DNA of 30,555 nucleotides from Leucobacter sp. UBA1945. Its GTDB lineage: Bacteria > Actinomycetota > Actinomycetes > Actinomycetales > Microbacteriaceae. A program made the position numbers and the translations under genes. The stretch spans positions 1 to 30,555 of the forward strand of contig DDEV01000048.1 of the NCBI GenBank assembly GCA_002336855.1, in the 5' to 3' direction. The notes under the pieces were generated by a model that ran no database searches, was not told the DNA's origin, and saw nothing but the letters and a program-made list of their open reading frames with translations. Positions 1 through 6,952 of the stretch are shown here, piece after piece. Every line of letters begins with the position of its first letter. Position 1 is the first letter of the stretch.

Positions 1-428
1 TGCTGCTCGCCGCCCGAGAGCGTGCCGCCCTGCTGCGTGCGGCGCTCGAGCAGGCGCGGCATCAGCTCGTAGGCGTAGTCGGCGCGCTCTTGCACGAGCT
101 TCTGATCTTTGACGAGGTACCCGCCGAGCAACAGGTTCTCGTGCACGGTCATGGTCGAGAAGATCTTGCGACCCTCGGGAATGTGCAGAAGGCCCGCCCC
201 CACGATGTCCCACGGCTGCATCTTCGCGAGATCATGCTCGCCCCACTTCACGCTGCCGCTCTTCGAGCGCACGAGACCCGAGATCATCGACAGCGTCGAC
301 GTCTTGCCCGCGCCGTTGTTGCCGAGCAGCGCCACGATCTCGCCCTCGCGCACCTCGAACGACAGCGAACGAAGCGCGTGCACGCGGTTGTAGTAGAGCT
401 CGACGTTTTCGAGCACGAGGTTACTCAT
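1..428 (-). CDS. livF: Liv-type ABC transporter ATPase LivF, system 1 (3' part outside window)
   Basis: ATP-hydrolysing subunit of a HAAT (branched-chain amino-acid type) importer, acting at the cytoplasmic face. The 142 residues in the window begin MSNLVLENVELYYNRVHALR. They carry a Walker A motif (GNNGAGKT, about residues 36-43), the LivF-typical HIPEGRKIF segment after the Q-loop region, and end inside the ABC signature (LSGGEQQ). The Walker B and H-loop parts lie beyond base 1, so the gene is partial only because the window ends. The ATG at 426-428 overlaps the upstream livG stop by 8 bases, indicating translational coupling. It is the last visible gene of the livK-H-M-G-F operon. Family assignment is firm; the substrate (leucine/isoleucine/valine or another small amide or acid) cannot be read from the sequence. 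Confidence 0.93.
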   Translation of the reverse strand, partial: MSNLVLENVELYYNRVHALRSLSFEVREGEIVALLGNNGAGKTSTLSMISGLVRSKSGSVKWGEHDLAKMQPWDIVGAGLLHIPEGRKIFSTMTVHENLLLGGYLVKDQKLVQERADYAYELMPRLLERRTQQGGTLSGGEQ

Positions 429-1275
429 CTTCGTCCTCCCCAAGGTAGGCCGCGATCACCGCGGGGTCGTTCTTGATCTGCTCGGGGGTGCCGTCGGCGA
501 TCTCTTTGCCGTAGTTCAGCACCACGATGCGCTCCGAGATCTCCATGACGAGGCCCATGTCGTGCTCGATGAGCACGATGCCGACACCGAGGTTTCGAAT
601 CTTGCGAATCAGCTCCATGAGCTCTTGCTTCTCGTTGTGGTTGAGACCTGCGGCGGGCTCATCGAGAAGCAGCAGCTTCGGCTGGGTCGCGAGCGCCCTG
701 GCGATCTCGACGCGGCGCTGCTCGCCATAGGGCAGCTGCGTCACGAGCAGCTCGTCGTCGGCCCTGAAGCCGACGAAGTCGAGCCAGCCGCGCGCATCTT
801 CGGTGCACTGCGCCTCGCTGCGGCGGTACCGCGGCGTGTGCAGCATCGCGTCGAAGACGTTCTGCTTCAGCCTCGTGTGCATGCCCGTCTTGACGTTCTC
901 GAGCACGGTCATCTCTTTGAAGAGACGCACGTTCTGAAACGTGCGCGCCATGCCGAGCTGCGTGATGCGCGAGGGTTTGTTTCGCGTGATCGGCGAACCG
1001 TCGAAGACCACCGAGCCCTGATTCGGGCGGTAGAAGCCCGAGATGCAGTTGAACGCGCTGGTCTTGCCGGCGCCGTTCGGGCCGATGACCGAAACGATCT
1101 CGCCCTCGTGCACCGAGAAGGTCAGTCCGTTGACGGCTTTGATGCCACCGAACGAGACCGCCAGATCCTTTACTTCAAGGATCGGCGCACCCGCGAACTG
1201 GCTTGCCCCTGCGGGCTCTGCCACGGAATCGACCGCGGCCGATCCAGCGTCTGCGCTTGTGCTGACGTCACTCAT
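421..1275 (-). CDS. livG: Liv-type ABC transporter ATPase LivG, system 1
   Basis: Second ATPase of transporter 1, 284 aa. A nonconserved acidic/Ala-rich N-terminal stretch of about 30 residues precedes the ABC domain. Seen motifs are Walker A GPNGAGKT, the LivG-typical GMARTFQNVRLF segment, a signature variant LPYGEQRRVEIARAL (the usual LSGGQ replaced, normal for LivG), Walker B LLLLDEPAAGL and the H-loop IEHDM. The BCA_ABC_TP_C-like tail (GTPEQIKNDPAVIAAYLG) ends the protein. Its ATG overlaps the livM stop by 4 bases (ATGA), and its own stop overlaps the livF start, so G and F should be made together. The length is slightly above the usual 255-260 aa because of the N-terminal extension. Confidence 0.95.
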   Translation of the reverse strand: MSDVSTSADAGSAAVDSVAEPAGASQFAGAPILEVKDLAVSFGGIKAVNGLTFSVHEGEIVSVIGPNGAGKTSAFNCISGFYRPNQGSVVFDGSPITRNKPSRITQLGMARTFQNVRLFKEMTVLENVKTGMHTRLKQNVFDAMLHTPRYRRSEAQCTEDARGWLDFVGFRADDELLVTQLPYGEQRRVEIARALATQPKLLLLDEPAAGLNHNEKQELMELIRKIRNLGVGIVLIEHDMGLVMEISERIVVLNYGKEIADGTPEQIKNDPAVIAAYLGEDEDE

Positions 1276-2432
1276 CGCGTGCCCTCCTCATTCGCGTTGC
1301 GCTTGCCGTCGAGTTCGTCACCGAACTCATCGTCGAGCTCGCCGACCACGGTCACTGCTTCGGTAGGCGGCACCTCTTCGATATTGCGTTTCTTCAAGAA
1401 CGGAAGAACGGCGGTTGCCGGCCAGATTCCCTTCGGCCTGAAGATCATGACGACCACGAGCAGCACACCGAAGAGCAGGTAGCGCCACTCGCTGAAGTCA
1501 CGCAAGAACTCCGGTGCCAGCGACACGAACAGCGCGCCGATGATGACGCCCGGGGTCGACCCCATGCCGCCGAGCACGACGGCCATGAGCACGAGTGCCG
1601 AGTACAAGAACTCGAAGCTATTGGGTGAGATCGCCGAGAGGTGCGCGGCCATCAGCGTGCCCGCGAAGCCGCCCCAGACCGCGCCGATGATGTAAGCCAT
1701 CAGCTTGGTCTTGTATCCGTTGATGCCCATCGCCTCGCTGACGTCTTCGTCGTCGCGCACCGACTTCCACGCGCGGCCGAGCTTGCCCTTGCCGAGGCGC
1801 GAAACCGCGACCACCGCAAGACCGATGCCGACGAACAGCACGAAATAGTAGAAGAGAATCTTCGAGTTGAACGTGATGCCGCCGAGCTCGAGCCCGTCTT
1901 TGAACGACCAGCCGAAGAACGACCAGGTGGGAATACCGTGAATACCGGTTGCGCCGCCCGTGATCTGCAGGTTCTTCGCGGTGATGCGAATGATCTCGCC
2001 GAAGCCGAGCGTCACGATTGCGAGGTAGTCACTGCGCAGGCGCAGCGTCGGGCCGCCGATAATGAGACCTGCGGCGATGCACGCGAGCACCACCACCGGG
2101 ATCGACTCGAACATGCTCCAACCGAACTGCGTCGTCAGAATGCCGCTCGTGTAGGCGCCGACCGCCATGAAGGCGATGAACCCCAGGTCAAGCAGGCCCG
2201 CATAGCCGACCACCACGTTGAGCCCCATCGCCAGCACGATGTAGATCATCGCCGAGGTCAGAATCGAGATGAGATATGGACTCGCACTGATGAACGGCAG
2301 CACCGCGGCGACGATGAAGAGCACAAGCGCCACGAGGCGCATGAAGCGCGTCGGGGCGAGCAGGCCAGATACCGCAGGTGGCCTGGTGATGGTCGGGGCC
2401 GGAGCCGGCAAGTTGAACGTTGACTTCGCCAT
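1272..2432 (-). CDS. livM: Liv-type ABC transporter permease LivM, system 1
   Basis: Membrane permease of transporter 1, 386 aa. It shows multiple hydrophobic helices and the BPD_transp_2 family hallmarks: GLNVVVGYAGLLDLGFIAF near residue 70, the LRSDYLAIVTLGFGEIIR segment and the cytoplasmic loop WKSVRDDEDVSEAMGIN that couples to the ATPases. The C-terminal tail after FRPKGIWP is long and charged (EEVPPTEAV to NANEEGTR, about 45 residues). It looks like a cytoplasmic tail beyond the usual end of LivM; its role is unknown. It lies 2 bases after the livH stop and overlaps livG by 4 bases. Confidence 0.94.
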   Translation of the reverse strand: MAKSTFNLPAPAPTITRPPAVSGLLAPTRFMRLVALVLFIVAAVLPFISASPYLISILTSAMIYIVLAMGLNVVVGYAGLLDLGFIAFMAVGAYTSGILTTQFGWSMFESIPVVVLACIAAGLIIGGPTLRLRSDYLAIVTLGFGEIIRITAKNLQITGGATGIHGIPTWSFFGWSFKDGLELGGITFNSKILFYYFVLFVGIGLAVVAVSRLGKGKLGRAWKSVRDDEDVSEAMGINGYKTKLMAYIIGAVWGGFAGTLMAAHLSAISPNSFEFLYSALVLMAVVLGGMGSTPGVIIGALFVSLAPEFLRDFSEWRYLLFGVLLVVVMIFRPKGIWPATAVLPFLKKRNIEEVPPTEAVTVVGELDDEFGDELDGKRNANEEGTR

Positions 2433-2434
2433 GA

Positions 2435-3328
2435 CTACACCCTCTCTACGACTCGCTCACCGAGCAGACCGGTGGGCTTGAATACGAGGAACAGAATCAG
2501 GAAGCCGAACGCGAAGACGTCGCGCCACTCGCCGCCGAACCAGCTGGTGCCGAACGACTCGAGCAGGCCGAGCACAATGCCGCCTACCATCGCGCCGTAG
2601 AGGTTGCCGATGCCGCCGATCACGGCGGCGGTGAACGCCTTGAGGCCGATCACGAATCCCATGAGAAAGTCGATGGTGCCGTAGTAGGCGGCCGCCATGA
2701 CACCCGCTGCACCCGCGAGCGCCGAACCGATGAAGAAGGTTCTCGAGATCACCTTGTTCACGTTGACGCCCATCAGCAACGACGCGTTCTGGTCGAGCGC
2801 GATGGCGCGCATCGCGCGCCCCTCGCGCGAGTGCATGACGTAGCGCTGCAGCAGTACCATCAGCACAGCGGCGACCGCCATCAAGATAAGCTGCGGCATC
2901 GTGATGCGCGCGCCGAGCACTTGCATCGGCTGACCCGAGAGCTGCAGCGGGAACACCTTGGGTTCTGCGCCGAAGATCTGCCGCACTGCGTACTCGATCG
3001 TGAACGAGACGCCGACTGCGGTGATCAGGGCAGAGAGCCGCGGGCTGTTTCGCAGCGGCCGGTACGCCACTCGCTCAATGAGCACGCCGATACCGCCGGT
3101 CGCCAGCATCGAAATAAGCAGTACGAGCAAAAGGATCGGGATCGATCCGATGCCCATGAGGCCCGTGAACCCGCCGATCACCACGAAGGCGATAAACGAG
3201 CCGAGCATATAGAGGTCGCCGTGGGCAAAGTTCAGCAGTTTGATGATGCCGTACACCATGCTGTAGCCGAGGGCGACAAGAGCGTAGAACGAGCCGACGA
3301 AGAGCCCGTCCCAAATGAGTTGGAACAT
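2435..3328 (-). CDS. livH: Liv-type ABC transporter permease LivH, system 1
   Basis: Membrane permease partner of LivM, 297 aa, typical length. Seen are the N-terminal GLFVGSFYALVALGYSMVYGI, the family segment LNFAHGDLYMLGSFIAF, and the coupling loop SREGRAMRAIALDQNASLLMGVNVNKVI that contacts LivF/LivG. The conserved FVIGLKAFTAAVIGGIGNL and GAMVGGIVLGLLES segments follow, then FKPTGLLGERVVERV at the end. The start ATG at 3326-3328 has an AAAGG-type ribosome site about 8 bases upstream. It is preceded by a strong hairpin (3360-3406) that separates it from the binding-protein gene, so expression is probably lower than that of livK. Confidence 0.94.
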   Translation of the reverse strand: MFQLIWDGLFVGSFYALVALGYSMVYGIIKLLNFAHGDLYMLGSFIAFVVIGGFTGLMGIGSIPILLLVLLISMLATGGIGVLIERVAYRPLRNSPRLSALITAVGVSFTIEYAVRQIFGAEPKVFPLQLSGQPMQVLGARITMPQLILMAVAAVLMVLLQRYVMHSREGRAMRAIALDQNASLLMGVNVNKVISRTFFIGSALAGAAGVMAAAYYGTIDFLMGFVIGLKAFTAAVIGGIGNLYGAMVGGIVLGLLESFGTSWFGGEWRDVFAFGFLILFLVFKPTGLLGERVVERV

Positions 3329-3359
3329 GCGGTGCCTTTCTCAGACGCGGGGTAGGGCA

Positions 3360-3406
3360 AACGGGGTTTTCAGCGCGGCGCACTGCCGCACGCTGAAAAC
3401 CCCGTT
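3360..3406 (-). terminator. Perfect 16-bp hairpin between livK and livH (attenuator candidate)
   Basis: Arms 3360-3375 (AACGGGGTTTTCAGCG) and 3391-3406 are exact reverse complements with a 15-base loop that itself can form CGGC/GCCG. On the transcribed strand there is no long U tract after the stem. It is therefore read as a partial terminator or a 3'-end stabiliser that raises livK mRNA over the permease genes, a common arrangement in binding-protein operons. Function is inferred from position. Confidence 0.7.
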
Positions 3407-3414
3407 CGCTGCGA

Positions 3415-4584
3415 TTAACCCTTGAGCTCGTCCTTCAGCACGAAGGCGCCGCCGTCACCGGTGGGCTCAACGATGACGAAGCCGCCGCCCTGGCGCGAGC
3501 CGTCATCTGCAAAGGTCAGGTTGCCGGTCAGAAGGGGGAAGTCCTTCAGGCCCTTGAGCCCCGCAACGACCTTGTCGTAGTCGGTGCCCTCGGCAACGTT
3601 CATCGCCTCTGCGATGGTCTTGACTGCCTCGTAGGTCTGGATCGAGTAGGGGCCGGGATCCTTGCCGCCCGAAACCTTCTTGTAGTCCTCAATCCACTGA
3701 GCACCGTTCTCGAGCATGTCGGGGGTGCGAGTGAAGGTGCCGACCACGCCGGTCATTGCATCTGCGCCGGCGATCGCCGAGAGCTGTGCGTCGACCGAGC
3801 CGTCGCCGACGAGGATCGGGCCAGCGTAGCCGGCTGCACGCAGCTGCTTGATGAGCAGGCCGCCGGCCTGGTAGTAGCCGGTCCAAACCACGAAGTCAGG
3901 GCTCTTGCCGAGCACGCTGTTGACCGCTGCCGAGAAGTCTTTCTCGTCGGGGTTGACGTGTTCGCGTGCCACGGTCAGGCCGGTGGCTTGCTTCTCGATC
4001 GAGTCTGCGAGATCCTTCGGGTAGGCCTCGTTGTCATCGATGATGACGACGTTCTTCGCGCCTTCCTTGTTGATCCAGGTCACGGCAGCCTCAGCCTGCT
4101 GGGTGCCGGTGCCGTTGATCATGAATGCGCCCTGACCGACGAGCTCATTCGAGTTCGCAGCTGGGATCACCATGGGAATGCCCGCGTCAGCGAAGATCGG
4201 CAGCGTGGGCAGCGTGGCGCCCGAGCAGTAGCCACCCACCGAGCCCTTGACACCGGCGGTGACGAGCTTCTGCGCTGCGGCAACCGAAGCGGTCGCGTCG
4301 CAAGCGTCGTCTTCAGTGACGAGCTCGAGGTCGCGCCCGGCAACGCCGCCGTCGGCATTGACCTCGTCAATCGCGAGCTGCGCACCGAACTTCATGTAGT
4401 CGCCGAATGCGGCTTCTGAGCCCGAGAACGGTGCGAGCATGCCGAGCTTGATGGGGCCATCGCCCGAGTCGGTTTCGCCGCCGCTTGCAAGCCCGCCCGA
4501 GCAGGCCGAGAGCACGAGCGCCGCCGACGCGGCGAGTGCGCCGAGCGCGAGAGTGCGCTTCATGCGCGTGGTACTTGAGAACAT
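3415..4584 (-). CDS. livK: Liv-type substrate-binding lipoprotein, system 1
   Basis: Extracytoplasmic solute receptor for transporter 1, 389 aa, Peripla_BP_6/ANF-receptor fold. The N-terminus is a lipoprotein signal: basic n-region, hydrophobic Ala/Leu core, and lipobox LSAC at residues 25-28 with the lipidated Cys28. Family hallmarks seen include IKLGMLAPFSGSEAAFGDYM, GAQLAIDEVNADGG, VGGYCSGATLPTLPIFADAGIP and NVVIIDDNEAYPKDLADSIE. The start at 4584 is chosen because GGAAGGA sits 8-14 bases upstream. The ATG at 4563 (MKRTLALG) would give a more usual signal peptide but has no ribosome site. It is first in the operon; the 367 bases upstream should hold its promoter. Confidence 0.93.
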   Translation of the reverse strand: MFSSTTRMKRTLALGALAASAALVLSACSGGLASGGETDSGDGPIKLGMLAPFSGSEAAFGDYMKFGAQLAIDEVNADGGVAGRDLELVTEDDACDATASVAAAQKLVTAGVKGSVGGYCSGATLPTLPIFADAGIPMVIPAANSNELVGQGAFMINGTGTQQAEAAVTWINKEGAKNVVIIDDNEAYPKDLADSIEKQATGLTVAREHVNPDEKDFSAAVNSVLGKSPDFVVWTGYYQAGGLLIKQLRAAGYAGPILVGDGSVDAQLSAIAGADAMTGVVGTFTRTPDMLENGAQWIEDYKKVSGGKDPGPYSIQTYEAVKTIAEAMNVAEGTDYDKVVAGLKGLKDFPLLTGNLTFADDGSRQGGGFVIVEPTGDGGAFVLKDELKG

Positions 4585-4653
4585 CTGGGGTCCTTCCGAT
4601 GATGCTTCGTTGGATCAATCGATGCGAGGGCCGAACGGATCACCCCGCAATCA

Positions 4654-4672
4654 GTGCAATATTACATTGCAC
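4654..4672. promoter_or_regulatory. Palindrome GTGCAAT-N5-ATTGCAC upstream of livK
   Basis: A perfect 7-bp dyad (arms 4654-4660 and 4666-4672) around ATTAC lies 70 bases before the livK start. The two-fold symmetry, AT-rich centre and location are what a dimeric transcription factor operator for transporter 1 would look like. No regulator gene for it is in the window. Assignment to a particular family is not attempted. Confidence 0.5.
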
Positions 4673-4798
4673 CAAGGTGTTTTTTGCATTCTCTTCATCA
4701 CGATTCGGTCGCGATTTCGTTACGACCAAATCTTGCGCTCACGGGGCTCGATTTCAAGCCTCTTGAAAGACTCGACCTCGTCACTCGCGCGAACACCA

Positions 4799-4818
4799 CG
4801 ACCTCTACATCGAGGTCG
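4799..4818. repeat. Inverted repeat CGACCTC-N6-GAGGTCG
   Basis: A perfect 7-bp dyad with a 6-base spacer lies in the middle of the divergent intergenic region, and a third CGACCTC half-copy occurs at 4773-4779. It could be an operator or a weak hairpin; the sequence alone does not decide. Confidence 0.4.
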
Positions 4819-4938
4819 CAAGCCAACATTCCTCCTCGCGCCCATACCTTGTCAAGTTCGCCGCGGCACCGACTCGGTAACGCTTCCCTCGAAACTCGAG
4901 CAACGCAGCCACCCAGCGCATAGCCCCCGCATCGGGCG

Positions 4939-4944
4939 TAGAAT
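4939..4944 (+). promoter_or_regulatory. -10 box TAGAAT directly before the small membrane protein gene
   Basis: TAGAAT ends 7 bases before the ATG at 4952. A sigma-70/SigA type start 6-8 bases downstream would fall on or next to the start codon, giving a leaderless or nearly leaderless mRNA. GAGAGG also sits just before the ATG and could act as a ribosome site if transcription starts further upstream. No good -35 is visible at the expected spacing. Confidence 0.5.
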
Positions 4945-4951
4945 AGAGAGG

Positions 4952-5200
4952 ATGTCTGCCCAGCAAAAGAACTCAGTCCTTGAGAAGGCGCTCGCCTACA
5001 CCTCGGTGACGATCATCGCCGTCGCCGTCGCCTCGTACCTCACCACCTTGGTGGTCGCGATGGTTGCGGGCCGCGAAGCGCTTGCCGGTGGGCTCTGGCA
5101 GTTCGTCACCGTGATCGCCTACATCGGGCTGCCCGTCGGATTTCTGCTGCTGATCGCGCTGCTCGTCATCAATTTCAGCCGCAGGGGCAGAGAGAAGTAG
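4952..5200 (+). CDS. Small two-helix membrane protein of unknown function
   Basis: An 82-residue protein starting MSAQQKNSVLEKALAY. Two hydrophobic segments are visible: about residues 15-37 (YTSVTIIAVAVASYLTTLVV) and about 48-75 (WQFVTVIAYIGLPVGFLLLI), followed by the basic end NFSRRGREK. It therefore probably sits in the cytoplasmic membrane with a positively charged cytoplasmic tail. No catalytic motif is present. Database entries for similar actinobacterial proteins often carry uninformative transporter-ATPase names, but no ATP-binding motif exists here. The stop lies 4 bases before the next gene's GTG, so the two are probably cotranscribed. The start is set by the ATG with GAGAGG in front of it; longer upstream reading has no support. 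Confidence 0.72.
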   Translation: MSAQQKNSVLEKALAYTSVTIIAVAVASYLTTLVVAMVAGREALAGGLWQFVTVIAYIGLPVGFLLLIALLVINFSRRGREK

Positions 5201-5204
5201 TCGC

Positions 5205-6842
5205 GTGGCCGGCACCCTCGCGCTCGCTTCGTCAATCGCGGCGATGGATCAGCAAGCCCTCGCAGAGCTTGTTGCCGCTCGGCGCGTGATCTCACCTGCG
5301 AGCGTGCACGAGCCGCTCGGCCTCGCCGTGGAATTGCTGCGCGCCGATTCGATCTCACGCGCCCTGCAGTCGGCGCACCGTGAGGCGCTCGAGGCGCTGC
5401 GGGCCCTCTCGATCGGAGAGGCAGCAGACCCGGCGATCCTCGCATCTCTTATCTCGCTCGGCCTTGTCGGAACCGATGCCGAGGGCAGGCCCACCGCGCT
5501 GCCCGAGGTGACCGAGGCGCTGCCCGGCGAAGCCTTCGAGGCGCATCCCTCACGCACCACAGGCTCCGATTCGGCACCCGACGACCTCACGGGCTGGTTC
5601 GCCGCAGCGCTGACCTCGGTGCGACGAACCGCCAAGCTCCTGCACACCATCGCTGCCCACCCGGTGCGTCTCGGCCGCAAGGGCAAGCCCGCGGTGGTCG
5701 CGGTGCGCGAGCTCGCCGAGGCCGCGCACTGCTCGCCCGTGCAAGCGTCGCGGCTGCTCGACGTGATGCGCGGGGCCGAGTTGTTGCGCGCGCACTTCGA
5801 CCACACGGGCGCAGAACAGCTGGGGATCGCCGAGCCCGCCACGCAGCGCTGGCTCATGCAGCACAGCTACGCAGAGCGTTGGATCGAGCTCGCACGCGCA
5901 GCCGGCGCACGCTTCGACGCCCGCCTGCTGCGAGGGCTCGCCGAAACCAGGGGCAATCTGCGCGCGGTCGCAGAGGCGCTGCCGCACGACTACCCGCTGC
6001 TGCCCGAAGCGGAGCTCGAGTCGCTGATCGCAGTGACCGATGCTGCCGAAGATCTCGGCCTCACGCTGCACGGCCACCTCACCCCGGTCGCAGAAGCCCT
6101 GTTGCGCGGCGACGAGGGGGCCGTCGTCGCCATCGCCGAGCGCGATATTCCCGGCAATGTGCCCGGCGTCTACCTGCAACCCGACCTCAGCATCATCGTG
6201 CCAGGCCCGCTTCCCCCAGAAGACGAGGCCGTGCTGAACGCGATCTCCGAAACCGAGCAGCTCGGTCCGGCGGCTTCGTTGCGGGTGAGCACCGAGAAGC
6301 TCACGAGAGCGGTGCAGCGCGCGGGATCGGGCACGGGCGAGGTGCGGTCGGCCCTCGAGAGGCTCTCGCTCACCGGCATTCCGCAGCCGCTCGACTACCT
6401 GCTGCGCGACCTCGACCGCAAAGCGAACGGCTACGGAGCCGGCTTCGAGGGCACCGCGAGCGCGATCGAGCTGCACGGTTGGGACGCTGAGGCGCACGAG
6501 GCACGACTGAAGCAACGCAGAGAGGCGGCGCTGCAGGCCTCGCCGATCACGCTGAAGCAGGCCCCTTCGCACGAAGACGAACTGCGCGCAATGATCGAGC
6601 GCGTCGTGTCGGCGGTCAGCGACGAGGGCGGTGAGGGCGACCTCACGCGCAGACTCGAGCTGGCGATTCGCGACCGCAGCCCGGTGCGGGTCACCGCCGT
6701 TGCGGGCAAAGACGAGCGCGAGTTCACGCTGCTGCCGGTGTCGCTGAAGGGCGGGCGACTGCGCGCTACCGACCAGCAGGCCGGCGTCGAGCGCACGCTG
6801 CCCGTGAGTGCCATCACCGCGGTGGCGAGCATCGCGGCCTGA
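5205..6842 (+). CDS. Helicase-associated protein (XPB/Ssl2-like helicase N-terminal domain family)
   Basis: A 545-aa protein with no Walker motifs. It resembles the actinobacterial helicase-associated family (Helicase_C_3/PF13625-like domain). Its middle holds winged-helix-like stretches (VRELAEAAHCSPVQASRLLDVMR around residues 165-190) and its later part the segment NVPGVYLQPDLSIIVPGPLPPEDEAVL (about 315-342). The segment from LRVSTEKLTRAVQRAGSGTGEVRSALERLS to IPQPLDYLLRDL follows. The C-terminus is a small beta-rich module (RVTAVAGKDEREFTLLPVSLKGG). It starts with GTG 4 bases after the membrane-protein stop, with AGAGAAG as the ribosome site. The gene lies directly before an XPB helicase, so a role alongside XPB in DNA repair or nucleoid transactions is inferred from context and not shown. 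Confidence 0.8.
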   Translation: MAGTLALASSIAAMDQQALAELVAARRVISPASVHEPLGLAVELLRADSISRALQSAHREALEALRALSIGEAADPAILASLISLGLVGTDAEGRPTALPEVTEALPGEAFEAHPSRTTGSDSAPDDLTGWFAAALTSVRRTAKLLHTIAAHPVRLGRKGKPAVVAVRELAEAAHCSPVQASRLLDVMRGAELLRAHFDHTGAEQLGIAEPATQRWLMQHSYAERWIELARAAGARFDARLLRGLAETRGNLRAVAEALPHDYPLLPEAELESLIAVTDAAEDLGLTLHGHLTPVAEALLRGDEGAVVAIAERDIPGNVPGVYLQPDLSIIVPGPLPPEDEAVLNAISETEQLGPAASLRVSTEKLTRAVQRAGSGTGEVRSALERLSLTGIPQPLDYLLRDLDRKANGYGAGFEGTASAIELHGWDAEAHEARLKQRREAALQASPITLKQAPSHEDELRAMIERVVSAVSDEGGEGDLTRRLELAIRDRSPVRVTAVAGKDEREFTLLPVSLKGGRLRATDQQAGVERTLPVSAITAVASIAA

Positions 6843-6938
6843 GGTTGCCCCCGTAACGAGGGCCCATTTGCGTCTGCCCGGCCTCGAGGTCGCGCACCGA
6901 CGCACGCGACCTCGCAACAGCGGCTCCAGCCAGCGCGG

Positions 6939-6944
6939 TAGAAT
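6939..6944 (+). promoter_or_regulatory. -10 box TAGAAT directly before the XPB helicase gene
   Basis: TAGAAT, preceded by CGG, ends 8 bases before the ATG at 6953. The expected transcription start falls within 0-3 bases of the start codon. No Shine-Dalgarno sequence is seen upstream of the ATG, which supports a leaderless mRNA and gives XPB its own promoter in addition to read-through from the upstream genes. Confidence 0.58.
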
Positions 6945-6952
6945 GGTTCGTT

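Larger units (their letters stand above)
4585..4951. other. Divergent intergenic region between transporter 1 and the helicase cluster
   Basis: No convincing gene is seen in these 367 bases, which are visibly more AT-rich than the flanking coding DNA. The region separates two divergent units and must hold the livK promoter. It contains dyads at 4654-4672 and 4799-4818, a second CGACCTC copy at 4773-4779, and the -10 box of the rightward unit at 4939-4944. I could not choose a convincing -35/-10 pair for livK. Confidence 0.6.
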
